From a virus: 64,000 bases of DNA. Positions 16,774-25,734 of this stretch are shown here, piece by piece. Made by a program: the position numbers and the translations under genes. Position 1 is the stretch's first letter. The number at the start of each line of letters is the position of its first letter. The stretch lies in the IMG/VR virus record IMGVR_UViG_3300035661_003606, positions 1 through 64,000 of that record; one strand, given 5' to 3'. The notes beneath the pieces are model-generated. The model was not told the DNA's origin, did no database searches, and saw only the letters and a program-made list of their open reading frames with translations.

Positions 16774-18801
16774 ATGAAATCATCCGAAATCGTAAAACTA
16801 CTCAATGACTCTTCAGTTGTAGCTGTTGTAAGTAGCGGCTCACATTCCCTCGCCTTGAAAAGTGACGGGACGGTCTTGGCGTGGGGGAGGAATTTTGACG
16901 GCCAACTCGGCAACGGGACTAGGGACGATAGCAATGTTCCCGTCCAAGTTTTGGGGCTGAGCGGAATTACGGCTATCGCAGCGGGCCATTCTCATTCCCT
17001 CGCCTTGAAAAACGACGGTACGGTCTGGGCGTGGGGTGCTAACTGGTCTGGCGAACTCGGCAACGGGACCAACACGTGTAGCAATGTCCCCGTCCAGGTT
17101 TCAGGGCTCACTGGCGTTACGGCTATCGCTGGAGGCTTTTGTCATTCCCTTGCCCTCAAAAGTGACGGGACAGTCTGGGCATGGGGTGATAATGGAGGCG
17201 GCCAACTCGGCAATGGGACCAACACATGGAGCAATGTCCCCGTTCAGGTTTCAGGTTTAACTGGAATTATGGCCATTGCGGGGGGCTGTTATCATTCCCT
17301 CGCCTTGAAAAATGACGGTACGGTCTGGGCCTGTGGGTATAATGGTTTCGGCGAACTCGGCAACGGGACCAACTCCGATAGCAGTCTCCCCGTCCAGGTT
17401 TCAGGGCTCACTGGGGTAACGGCCATCGCGGGGGGCTGGTCTCATTCCCTCGCCTTGAAAAACGACGGTACGGTCTGGGCATGGGGGTGGAATTACCTCG
17501 GCGCACTCGGCAACGGAACCTGGAACAGTAGCAATATCCCCGTCAAAGTTTCAGGACTTACGGGGCTCACTAAAATCGCGGGTGGCTATCTCCATTCCCT
17601 CGCCTTGAAAAACGACGGCACGGTCTGGGCCTGGGGGTGGAACGGTTGGGGCCAACTCGGCAACGGAACCAACACGTGTAGCAATGTCCCCGTCCAGGTT
17701 TCAGGGCTCACTGGCGTTACGGCTATCGCGGGAAGTTCTGGCCATTCCCTCGCATTAAAGAGTGACGGGACGGTCTTGGCCTGGGGATGTAATGATTACG
17801 GCCAACTTAGCAATGGGACCTACACTAATAGCAATATCCCCGTCCACGTTTTAGGGCTCACAGGGGTTACGGCCGTCGTGGAGGGCAGTAATCATTTCCT
17901 CGCCTTGAAAAATGACGGGACAGTTTGGGCCTGGGGTGATAATGAATACGGCCAGCTTGGCAACGGGACCAACACCGGTAGCAATGCCCCCGTTCAAGTT
18001 TTAGGGCTCACGGAGATCATTGCAATCGCGGCTGGAGATTATCATTCCCTCGCCCTGAAAAGTAACGGGACCGTCTGGGTCTGGGGGTGGAATTTTTACG
18101 GCCAACTCGGCAACGGGACCTACACTAGTAGCAATGTCCCCATCCAGATTTTGGGGTTCACTAGGGTTATTGCCATTGCTGGGGGCTATGACCATTCCCT
18201 CGCCTTAAAAAATGACGGTACGGTCTGGGCCTGGGGGCGTAATTATTGGGGTCAACTCGGCAATGAGACAACTATAGATAGCAATTACCCTGTTAAGGTC
18301 TCAGGGCTCACGAGGGTCACTAAAATCGCGGGAGCCCGTTGTCATTCCCTCGCATTGAAAAATGACGGGACGGTTTGGGCATGGGGGTATAACGATGACG
18401 GCGAACTCGGCAACGGGACCTACTCCCAGAGCAATCTCCCCGTCCAGGTTGCAGGGCTCACTGGCGTTACGGCCATCGTTGGGGGTAGTCGTCATTCCCT
18501 TGCCTTGCGGAATGACGGTACAGTCTGGACGTGGGGTAATAATGAATACGGCCAGCTTGGCAACGGGGCCAATGCCAATAGCAATCTCCCCGTCCAGGTT
18601 GCAGGGCTCACTAGCGTCACAGCTATCGCGGCGGGCTGGGCTCATTCCCTCACCTTGAAAAATGATGGGACGGTCTTGACCTGGGGATGGACTAATTACG
18701 GTCAATTTGACAACGGGGTTCGCATCAATAGCAAAATCCCTAACCAGTTTGACACACGAGCCAAACGTCAATTTGTTGTGCAATTGGAGTGGTCAAGTTG
18801 A
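16774..18801 (+). CDS. RCC1-repeat protein, 13 repeats
   Basis: 675 aa with 13 RCC1 units, close to two seven-bladed propellers. Unit 4 has WACG in place of WAWG; the last unit is diverged (WTNYGQFDNG) and leads into a unique basic tail (RAKRQFVVQLEWSS). Its length suggests fusion or expansion of the 7-repeat gene. Starts MKSSEIVKL after AGAAAGGAA. No secretion signal. Function unknown; a virion or host-surface binding role is possible. Confidence 0.85.
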   Translation: MKSSEIVKLLNDSSVVAVVSSGSHSLALKSDGTVLAWGRNFDGQLGNGTRDDSNVPVQVLGLSGITAIAAGHSHSLALKNDGTVWAWGANWSGELGNGTNTCSNVPVQVSGLTGVTAIAGGFCHSLALKSDGTVWAWGDNGGGQLGNGTNTWSNVPVQVSGLTGIMAIAGGCYHSLALKNDGTVWACGYNGFGELGNGTNSDSSLPVQVSGLTGVTAIAGGWSHSLALKNDGTVWAWGWNYLGALGNGTWNSSNIPVKVSGLTGLTKIAGGYLHSLALKNDGTVWAWGWNGWGQLGNGTNTCSNVPVQVSGLTGVTAIAGSSGHSLALKSDGTVLAWGCNDYGQLSNGTYTNSNIPVHVLGLTGVTAVVEGSNHFLALKNDGTVWAWGDNEYGQLGNGTNTGSNAPVQVLGLTEIIAIAAGDYHSLALKSNGTVWVWGWNFYGQLGNGTYTSSNVPIQILGFTRVIAIAGGYDHSLALKNDGTVWAWGRNYWGQLGNETTIDSNYPVKVSGLTRVTKIAGARCHSLALKNDGTVWAWGYNDDGELGNGTYSQSNLPVQVAGLTGVTAIVGGSRHSLALRNDGTVWTWGNNEYGQLGNGANANSNLPVQVAGLTSVTAIAAGWAHSLTLKNDGTVLTWGWTNYGQFDNGVRINSKIPNQFDTRAKRQFVVQLEWSS

Positions 18802-18845
18802 CAAAGAGAACCACCAAAACTAACAACTACGAGGAAAACAACGAA

Positions 18846-19039
18846 ATGAAATTGACCAAGCGAGCAAAAGCATTTGACAAATCCGCAGTCATAGCGACTA
18901 TCAAACTTGATAATGGATTAGAACATGCTATTGCTTTGCAGAATGACAGGACGGTCTAGGCGTGGGGGGGTACAACAATTCCGGTCAGCCTAGAAACAAG
19001 ACAACTAAACACAGTAAATCTCCCTTTCAGGTGACTTAG
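18846..19039 (+). pseudogene. Decayed RCC1-repeat gene
   Basis: Begins MKLTKRAKAFDKSAVIATI like the other RCC1 genes and runs to DRTV, where TGG of the expected WAWG is TAG (18957-18959). After a run of seven G (18964-18970) the frame shifts, and YNNSGQ then SPFQVT can be read up to a TAG at 19039. One nonsense codon plus one frameshift in a single-repeat remnant shows gene loss by decay within the array. A 37-aa product could still be made. Confidence 0.75.
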
Positions 19040-19136
19040 TTAACAGCCAAATTTCGAGTCAATACTCTAAATTCTGTGGTGCAATCAGGCATAGGGGATT
19101 AGAGACGTTTGCATTTGAGCAGAAAGGAGCGATCGA
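19040..19136 (+). repeat. Conserved RCC1 intergenic spacer, copy 3
   Basis: Shorter version of the same spacer (TTCGAGTCAAT, GGATTAGAGACGTTTGCA, TTGAGCAGAAAGGAGC) before ATG 19137. It lies right behind the decayed copy, as expected if the cassette unit is gene plus spacer. Confidence 0.75.
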
Positions 19137-19343
19137 ATGAAATCGGCTAGGGTTTCAAAACCATTCGACACATCTGTATTTACAAAAATTATCACGCTCG
19201 CTACTAGTAGGGGCTCACATTCCCTCGCCTTGAAAAAAGACGGTACGGTCTGGGCTTGGGGGGGTAACTGGGCAGGCCAGCTTGGCAACGGGGCCGATAT
19301 CACCAGCAGCAATCTTCCTGTCCAGGTTTCAGGATTGAATTAA
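19137..19343 (+). CDS. Single-repeat RCC1 protein
   Basis: 68 aa with one complete unit ([36 protein letters not shown]) after the family N-terminus. Too short to form a propeller alone, so it may be a deletion remnant, or may complete a propeller with partners. Good AAAGGAGCG site. Confidence 0.7.
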   Translation: MKSARVSKPFDTSVFTKIITLATSRGSHSLALKKDGTVWAWGGNWAGQLGNGADITSSNLPVQVSGLN

Positions 19344-19412
19344 ACTTGAAGCATAATAACCACGGACAACTTTAAATCGATACACTTAAAAATTAATAGC
19401 AAGGAGTACAAT

Positions 19413-20132
19413 ATGAGAGAAGATATTGATATTTATGCTATCCCTCCGGATGATAAGGGGTGGCGGATACTACCTAATGGGAACAAAGTGATGCTAGGTG
19501 AAGATGTAAAACTAGGCTATGGTGTGCAGCTTGGTGAATATGTTAGTATTGGTTCTGGCACGAGAATTGGTGGTCTCGTGTGGATAGGTAATTTTGTATC
19601 GTTTAAGAATAATGTAGAAGTTGGCAACAAGGTGATGATAGGTCATGGCGTCACTATAGGCAAAAATGTTAAATTAGGCAATAGTGTAATTCTTGGCAAT
19701 GGTGTAATATTATGTGACGACGTACGCCTTGGGGATAACGTGATTCTTGGAGACGACACGTGTCTCGGCAGCGGGACAACTAGTGACACACTCTATAAAG
19801 ATTTTATCTCTGCACTACCAGAAGTATTTGAGGCATGGAAATGGGTGACGGCGGAACGTAAATCTCCCTTTTCTGATGTGGTACGGGATTATTCAGATGG
19901 AGCCATCGTGGAAGAACCGGCGGCTATTCGCGATAACAAGGTAACTGGCCCAGGCTTATACGTAGTTCGTCCAGGTTACAGGCCTGAATATCTTGGACTT
20001 GCGTGGCCTAACTCAGGACTAATTTGTCTTCGAGTGGAGGTTCGTCGGGAGGATGTTTGCTTCGGTGGGCTTCCGACTAGGGATGCTATCCTACGCGTCA
20101 AAAGACTTAAGGTGCTTAATCAGGTAGGCTAA
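19413..20132 (+). CDS. Hexapeptide-repeat (left-handed beta-helix) protein
   Basis: 239 aa. Residues about 28-125 follow the [LIV]-G-x-x-V rule many times (VMLGEDVKLGYGVQLGEYV and VMIGHGVTIGKNVKLGNSVI), typical of left-handed beta-helix acyltransferases. The expected catalytic His is not evident apart from GHGV. The C-terminal 90 residues (GPGLYVVRPGYRPEYLGLAW, CFGGLPTRDAILRVKRLKVL) form a separate domain. It could be an enzyme or a structural helix; I cannot decide. Confidence 0.7.
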   Translation: MREDIDIYAIPPDDKGWRILPNGNKVMLGEDVKLGYGVQLGEYVSIGSGTRIGGLVWIGNFVSFKNNVEVGNKVMIGHGVTIGKNVKLGNSVILGNGVILCDDVRLGDNVILGDDTCLGSGTTSDTLYKDFISALPEVFEAWKWVTAERKSPFSDVVRDYSDGAIVEEPAAIRDNKVTGPGLYVVRPGYRPEYLGLAWPNSGLICLRVEVRREDVCFGGLPTRDAILRVKRLKVLNQVG

Positions 20133-20234
20133 TAATGAAAGTCGGAGTGAAGCTGAGAATGCTGCATATTTCCATAGTTAAAACCAAGGCTTGCTCAAAA
20201 TAATTTCTAAAACTAAAAAGAATTCGGAGGAAAA

Positions 20235-21359
20235 ATGAGCAGAATAATTCTCCTCAATGAAATTATAACTATCTCTCGTAAGGATTTAAAATATTGCCAT
20301 GTACCTAAGAAAGGAAAGCCAATACTTGAAAACTATCCAGCGAAAAAGATATTTGGCAGAGTAAATTCTATGGACAGGCGAGGCATTGAGATGTCGTTAA
20401 TGATTCCCATGTTAGAGAATGAAACAATAGTGGGAACGATGGACACTGGAGTTCAAATTATTATTCCCACTAAAAAAGTTGACCGCATTCTCGACAAATT
20501 TTATGGTACAGACTTTGGCACCGCCGCCTCCTTGCCAGAAGAGATACATATTCCTACTCAGAAAACACTAGTGTCGGTAAAGGTTCATCGCCCTGGGGAG
20601 GTGAACATGAAGTTTACTCCGACACTCACTACAAATATTGCCGCCGTAGCCGAACAGATTAAAAAGGGGAATGAGGCATCTAGAGTCACGATCTTTGGCG
20701 ACATTGGCTCTGGTAAAACTTCACTAGCGGAAACACTATTTAGCGCTATTGGAATTCCATATATTATTGTAAATCAATATTGGTGGGCCGCAATGCCCTT
20801 TGAGGATTTAATTAGCGGCCTAAATTTTCTAGCTGATGTTGGAGCGGAAAGAAAACTTGGCATTATGCTTGATAATTTAGATGAACTTGTCGCGAGCACT
20901 TTGGTAAGCGATGCAGGGGGACAAGGTACAAGTAGTAGCCAAACAGCTACTCTACTTTTTCATCTTTCTCGTATATTCCGCCTCTTTCCTGGGACTATTA
21001 TCTCAACGACCTCTAGTGGTGAAGGTCTCGGTCATTTAAACGCTCAGACTCAATACTTTTTTAGTCTTAGTCTAAGTGAAACAGAACGGGCAAGTTTCTG
21101 GGAAATGATTTGTCCTACTGCTAGTAAAATGAAAGAAGAAATTGCAAGAGAAAATTTACCGATTAGTATTATGTGTGCTTTACTAAAGCAAGCTAAGGCC
21201 ATAGGATCTCTTCATAAAAGAAAGAATCCATCTGACGAAGATGTCAGGTGCGCATTGCAGTGCTGTGGAAAGAAAGAAGATGGGCAGCAGACTGGGTTTA
21301 TCAACGCACATTTCCACCCTGATGACCAAGTCAAACAGATTAAACGAAAGGAGGATTAA
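20235..21359 (+). CDS. AAA ATPase, unassigned
   Basis: 374 aa. Walker A GDIGSGKT (155-162), Walker B LGIMLDNLDEL and a later ISTTSSGEG as sensor-1-like segment. The spacing suits AAA+ proteins with an N-terminal adaptor domain of 150 residues. It heads the cluster that leads to the second MoxR/VWA pair, possibly a co-acting unfoldase. CGGAGGAAAA site. Confidence 0.7.
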   Translation: MSRIILLNEIITISRKDLKYCHVPKKGKPILENYPAKKIFGRVNSMDRRGIEMSLMIPMLENETIVGTMDTGVQIIIPTKKVDRILDKFYGTDFGTAASLPEEIHIPTQKTLVSVKVHRPGEVNMKFTPTLTTNIAAVAEQIKKGNEASRVTIFGDIGSGKTSLAETLFSAIGIPYIIVNQYWWAAMPFEDLISGLNFLADVGAERKLGIMLDNLDELVASTLVSDAGGQGTSSSQTATLLFHLSRIFRLFPGTIISTTSSGEGLGHLNAQTQYFFSLSLSETERASFWEMICPTASKMKEEIARENLPISIMCALLKQAKAIGSLHKRKNPSDEDVRCALQCCGKKEDGQQTGFINAHFHPDDQVKQIKRKED

Positions 21360-21360
21360 A

Positions 21361-21648
21361 ATGAAGGCTAAGGCAAAAAACAGGTATTTTGTTAACGACC
21401 TTACTCCTTACGTCGGAAGAATTATTACCTTTAAAGTTAATGTTGCTCACTCTGGACACAAAGAAGATACTCAAACCCCGTTATTTCTTTTGCGTGAAGT
21501 AAAAGAAACTGCCAGTGGGCATTTGTTGCTTGTAGGGGTTAACCTTAAAAGAGTTGAAGACATTCACACCCTAGACCGTAATACGGTTCCATTTAGATCT
21601 TTTAGGGTCGATCGTGTGCAATTCGGCTCTCTAAAGGTGATAGTTTGA
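21361..21648 (+). CDS. Hypothetical beta-rich protein
   Basis: 95 aa from ATG 21361, one base after the ATPase stop. RIITFKVNV, LFLLREVKET, HLLLVGVNLKRV and VPFRSFRVDRVQ suggest a small beta-barrel; the FRSFRVDRV end resembles the last strand of WYL domains, but the rest of that domain is absent. Function unknown. Confidence 0.55.
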   Translation: MKAKAKNRYFVNDLTPYVGRIITFKVNVAHSGHKEDTQTPLFLLREVKETASGHLLLVGVNLKRVEDIHTLDRNTVPFRSFRVDRVQFGSLKVIV

Positions 21649-21651
21649 CCA

Positions 21652-21960
21652 ATGAATAACCTTGTCAAAGAGTCAAGAGAGGCTATTAGAGCGTTTATAG
21701 AGAATCCAACTAGGCAACGGTTAATAGCCATAAAGAAGCTAACCGATGAAGACAATCGAGCAGCTGGGCCTTGTTTAGTGAGCAAACACTGCGTTTTAAA
21801 AACAACAAACATCTCTGAATGCGCAAAGTGTCCCCTAGGAACGGTAAATGAAGTTGGTGATACCATGTGCTGGTTCGTTAGACTAGACAATCCTATAACC
21901 TGGAAAAAGCATAAGGCAACAATACTTAAAGCTTTAATAGAATTTCAGGCCGGGCTTTAA
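21652..21960 (+). CDS. Cys-rich phage paralogue family, member 3
   Basis: 102 aa. AIRAFIENPTRQRLIAIKKL, then CAKCPLGTVNEVGDTMC preceded by CLVSKHCVLKTT. This compact form best shows the family plan: N-terminal helix with F-x3-P, four or more Cys, a C-terminal helix. Sits immediately before the second MoxR gene. Function unknown. Confidence 0.65.
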   Translation: MNNLVKESREAIRAFIENPTRQRLIAIKKLTDEDNRAAGPCLVSKHCVLKTTNISECAKCPLGTVNEVGDTMCWFVRLDNPITWKKHKATILKALIEFQAGL

Positions 21961-21977
21961 ATCTTAAGGAGGAATTT

Positions 21978-23495
21978 ATGGAACTGAAAAAACTAGGAAT
22001 ATATGGGTGTGAGGCCATTGAAGACCTCATAGCCGCATCTATTTTAACCGGAGATTCGGCTATGTTTATTGGCAGTGCTGGAACTGGCAAAACATTTATG
22101 CTAGAGAGACTGGCCGAAGCTCTCGATCTTAAGTTCATTGCCTATAATTGTTCATCTAATAATTTTGAAGATCTTATTGGATTTCCCATTCTGAATTCAG
22201 ATAAATCGGCGATGGACTTTATCCCTACCCCAACATCTATTTGGGGAGTTAACCTTGTTCTTCTTGATGAGATTAATAGGGCTAGGCTTGACATTCAGAA
22301 TCACTATTTTCAGCTCATTAGGAATCGTAGCATCCAGGGGAAGAAAGTAGATAGTCTTAAATGGGTTTTTGCCGCGATGAACCCATTGAGTTATGCAGGA
22401 ACTCAGCCGCTTGATAAAGCTCTCGCTGACCGTTTTGCTTGGGTTATCAGGACTCCTGCTTTTCATGTAATAAACGAGGAAGATAGACATAGTATTATAA
22501 GTAATATCACATGTGACGATGCTCCTGCTATGAGTCATTGGGGCTTTTCTAAGTCATTTAGCCGAGACGAGAAATTGACAGTTGAACTAAAGTCATATTT
22601 CAAAGCCGCAGCCGCCATTTACAATCAGTATCTTAACGATTGTAACGATGTGATCCAATATGTAGACGATTTTATTATTTCAGTTAACAATGCAAGCGGT
22701 TACTCTGGGACCATAGAGGGCCGCAGAGCGGGTATTCTCCTTCGCAACATCCTTTCTCTCGCGGCAGTTAGAGAGGCTAGTGGCTTACCTGGTGGCCTGG
22801 AAGCAGCAGCAGGTAAAGCTATTTTCCATTCGTTCATCAATGAAGCTGTTGATGAACCTATTCCAAACAAGGTACTTGAGACTGCCCATGAGAAGGCCAA
22901 GGTATATCTGCGTAAGTCCGCCTCGTCTATCATGGAGACTATTGAGCGTTTACCTTATTCAATTCAAAAAATAGCTAAGGGTATGAGATATAACATTGAT
23001 CCGGTAGTCTTGGGTGGATATATAAACGCCCACCTCTCGGAGATTAATTCGGACCCAATGGCGATGGAAGCTTTTGCTTTAGCCATTTGGCCATTTCTAA
23101 AAAATTCTAACGTTACCAATGATGCTCTTGCTTCTATAGCCAGCATAATTTCCATTATACTTTCTAACCAAGACTCGGACTTTTATCAGGATGTATCACT
23201 TAGAGAAGAAATAGATATTAAGACGTCGGGGGCACTTGAACTGAACCATATAATTGATTTGATAACTCCAAATCCCAAACAGAATTTTACTAATATATCT
23301 AACTTGCTTAATTCAAAAGATGTCTATGACGAGATATCTCACCGCCAAGGACTAAGACCAAAGTTGTCGTCCCATACAGACTTTTCAGCCGAAAAAGTGA
23401 GAGGAGCTAAGATGTTAAAGGCTTATATGTACGTGTTGTCCAATAACAATTTTACTCCAGATGTATTTGCCTCATCTCAACAGAAGGAGGTATAA
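21978..23495 (+). CDS. MoxR-family AAA+ ATPase, copy 2
   Basis: 505 aa, longer than copy 1. Walker A GSAGTGKT (32-39), LVLLDEIN (93-100), sensor-1 FAAMNPLSYAG and arginine finger region LADRFAWVI match the MoxR group. A C-terminal helical extension of about 200 residues is specific to this copy. AAGGAGG site. The next two genes follow with 0 and 4 bp gaps, forming a three-gene module. Confidence 0.88.
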   Translation: MELKKLGIYGCEAIEDLIAASILTGDSAMFIGSAGTGKTFMLERLAEALDLKFIAYNCSSNNFEDLIGFPILNSDKSAMDFIPTPTSIWGVNLVLLDEINRARLDIQNHYFQLIRNRSIQGKKVDSLKWVFAAMNPLSYAGTQPLDKALADRFAWVIRTPAFHVINEEDRHSIISNITCDDAPAMSHWGFSKSFSRDEKLTVELKSYFKAAAAIYNQYLNDCNDVIQYVDDFIISVNNASGYSGTIEGRRAGILLRNILSLAAVREASGLPGGLEAAAGKAIFHSFINEAVDEPIPNKVLETAHEKAKVYLRKSASSIMETIERLPYSIQKIAKGMRYNIDPVVLGGYINAHLSEINSDPMAMEAFALAIWPFLKNSNVTNDALASIASIISIILSNQDSDFYQDVSLREEIDIKTSGALELNHIIDLITPNPKQNFTNISNLLNSKDVYDEISHRQGLRPKLSSHTDFSAEKVRGAKMLKAYMYVLSNNNFTPDVFASSQQKEV

Positions 23496-24317
23496 ATGCT
23501 TAAGATAACCTGTTTTACTCCCAACAAAGACAAGGCAATGTTAGAAAACATTTTGCTACTTATAGAGTCTGAATCTGACGAGAAGCGCATAGCCATATTT
23601 AGAGAATTTAATGACTTCGGAGAGGTTCACTGTAAAGGCTGGCCCATTCTCAATCAAGAAGATTATGATAATTGTATGCTTATAGTTAAAAACCAAGGAC
23701 TTAATGAATCATTTGTGGTGGACAGTCCGGACTCTGAAAATGCTAACGTTATAACTAATATTTTCCGACATACTTTACTGCCTGGACCATTTCATAAAGT
23801 CATTTCCACTTCTATTGCAGCTGATTTTTGGAGTGCTGCACAGCTTCGTGCCAATAGACCACAAAGCTATGGCGAATCAGTTGATATTTTTACTTTCGAT
23901 GCACTAAAAGAAATGTGGAAATCTATTGGGAAAAGTGGATTTAGCAGTAAAAGTAAATCAGACTTATACGAGGGATTTGCTGAATCTGCAAGTGATATAG
24001 CCACTAGTCCAGAAAGCGAGGAATTCTGTAATCAACTTCCTGCTCGTATGATACAATTGGAAAATAACTATCATACTACTTATATGAAGCCCAATACTAC
24101 CATCATGTCTCCTACCAAGGTCTTAGCTCTCACCTCCAGAATATCTGGAAAAGTGCTCTATAACAAAGAGTCCTCGCCAGAGATTACTAATGATACAATT
24201 AGAAATAGACACATCATTGTAGACTTAATCGATCCATATAAAGATCCGATAGAAAGCGGTTTTACTACGGAGCAAGAAGCTCTGGCTGCTCTGACACCTA
24301 TTCCTCACAAGGAATAA
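23496..24317 (+). CDS. Hypothetical protein inside MoxR/VWA module 2
   Basis: 273 aa, starting immediately after the MoxR stop. Not recognised. It includes an acidic Ser-rich middle (SKSKSDLYEGFAESASDI). Modules 1 and 3 lack this gene, so it may adapt this copy to a different target; that is inference from position. Confidence 0.6.
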   Translation: MLKITCFTPNKDKAMLENILLLIESESDEKRIAIFREFNDFGEVHCKGWPILNQEDYDNCMLIVKNQGLNESFVVDSPDSENANVITNIFRHTLLPGPFHKVISTSIAADFWSAAQLRANRPQSYGESVDIFTFDALKEMWKSIGKSGFSSKSKSDLYEGFAESASDIATSPESEEFCNQLPARMIQLENNYHTTYMKPNTTIMSPTKVLALTSRISGKVLYNKESSPEITNDTIRNRHIIVDLIDPYKDPIESGFTTEQEALAALTPIPHKE

Positions 24318-24321
24318 ACAA

Positions 24322-25734
24322 ATGCCGGACAAGAAAGCATTCAATCCGGAAGAGTTTAGAAAAGATGTTATTAACGCTATGGGGGCCAACGCCCTAGCCA
24401 TGTCAAGCTTTGTAAGAGTAGCTGATATACAGTTTGACACTTCTGTCCCCACTGCCGCAATTTCTTTGGACGGTTTGCCTGTTATTCATGTTAACCCAGA
24501 CTTCGTGGAAAAATACGCTACTACCCCAGAACATAGATTTGTCCTTATCTACCATGAGCTACTGCATATGATACTTGGGCATGGTGTTAAAATCAAAGAC
24601 ATGTCAGACAATGTAATAGCCGATGCCCTTATCAATTCTATCATATGCTGCCAGTATCCTCAAGCTAGATATACTCGGTTCTTTACAAATTTTTACGACG
24701 CTAAGAAGTTTCCAGATAACATTTTAAGACCGTATTCCAAGTTCGATAAATTTACCCACCGGCAAAAGTACCGTAAGCTATATTCTTTTTCGGGTATGTC
24801 CTGGCAAGACTTAAGGCGCTGGTATGACGAAAACACTAAAGAAGCAGGCAAGCCCCTAGAAACCCCCACCCTTCTTGGAACTCACGGAAAGGCAAAGACC
24901 GAGGGCAGTGGAGAGGTCTTGCTTCCTATAGCCGATGGGATTCGTAAATCTATTGAAAACGCTATTCGAGAGGAAGTAGAAAAAGAGCAAAATAGGATCA
25001 GGCAGAAATACTATAGGAGAAGTAACCCAGACTTTAATAAAATGGAAAAGGAGTTACAAGAATGTACAGAGCAGGGTTTTTCAAATAGCGTTTTTCTTAG
25101 AGCCATTACGAGAATGACCGAGTCAGTTAGGAAGAAAAGTGCTATTGAAAAAGTTCTTCTTGCTCAGTCTAAACAAAGTCTTTCCTCTCGTGTTGAGACT
25201 GCTATCCGTGGGATGTTCCCCAAAATTCCACTCATGACCCCTATCCCTAATTTTAGAGATAGATATGCGATTGCCGCCCAACAAGCCGGGGTGTACCGTC
25301 CCTTCTATAAGAACCCATTACTACCGAGAGATTATGGGGCGTGTAGCATTTATGTTGATGTCTCTGAAAGTATGGGTAATTATATGCGGCTAGTATATAA
25401 AGTTGCCGTTGATTGCAAGGATTATCTAGACGATAAAATCTTTTTATTCTCTAATGTTATTGAGCCAATCACTAAAAATGAACTATTAAAGGGAGTTGTT
25501 AAAAGCACAGGAGGGACTGACTTTAACATAATTATATCTCACATGGAGAAAAACAAAATTAAAAAGGCAGTTTTGTTCACCGACGGGTGGGCAGGGATAA
25601 ATAAGGATGGTCTTAGGTCCATAGAAAAGCACGGTTTAAGTATTATCTGTGTTCTAACTCCTCACGGGACAGAAGCCAATGTTAAGAAAATGTCTAAGCA
25701 AATTATAAAGATTGAGGAAGGAGACATTAAATGA
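24322..25734 (+). CDS. HExxH metallopeptidase-like plus VWA protein, copy 2
   Basis: 470 aa. HELLHMILGH (78-87) repeats the HExxHx4H pattern of copies 1 and 3. A long charged helical middle (about 205-250) precedes the VWA domain with MIDAS residues DVSES (about 346), STGGTDF and FTDGW. The Gly to Glu change in DxSxS spacing (DVSES) keeps Asp, Ser, Ser. Probably partners the MoxR ATPase at 21978. Confidence 0.85.
   Translation: MPDKKAFNPEEFRKDVINAMGANALAMSSFVRVADIQFDTSVPTAAISLDGLPVIHVNPDFVEKYATTPEHRFVLIYHELLHMILGHGVKIKDMSDNVIADALINSIICCQYPQARYTRFFTNFYDAKKFPDNILRPYSKFDKFTHRQKYRKLYSFSGMSWQDLRRWYDENTKEAGKPLETPTLLGTHGKAKTEGSGEVLLPIADGIRKSIENAIREEVEKEQNRIRQKYYRRSNPDFNKMEKELQECTEQGFSNSVFLRAITRMTESVRKKSAIEKVLLAQSKQSLSSRVETAIRGMFPKIPLMTPIPNFRDRYAIAAQQAGVYRPFYKNPLLPRDYGACSIYVDVSESMGNYMRLVYKVAVDCKDYLDDKIFLFSNVIEPITKNELLKGVVKSTGGTDFNIIISHMEKNKIKKAVLFTDGWAGINKDGLRSIEKHGLSIICVLTPHGTEANVKKMSKQIIKIEEGDIK

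Larger units (their letters stand above)
14620..19340 (+). repeat. RCC1 repeat array with 150-bp DNA period
   Basis: Across five gene copies the DNA is made of about 27 units of about 150 bp that stay highly alike at nucleotide level, for example CATTCCCTCGCCTTGAAAAA and GACGGTACGGTCTGGGC recur almost unchanged. Two short sites per unit differ nearly every time: two codons before HS, and the codons in WG-x-N-x-x-G. The array is a likely hot spot for unequal recombination and for assembly collapse. Confidence 0.85.

Noticed and set aside
14443-19312. Long minus-strand open frames throughout the RCC1 region
   Set aside because: They mirror the repeats on the opposite strand, lack ribosome binding sites and only reflect the GC-rich codon pattern.
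14498-19343. Diversity-generating retroelement as an established call
   Set aside because: The variable codons suggest it, but no reverse transcriptase or template repeat is in the window, so it stays a hypothesis.
20134-20202. 22-codon frame in the gap after the hexapeptide-repeat gene
   Set aside because: No ribosome binding site and no coupling; the 102-bp gap shows nothing else.
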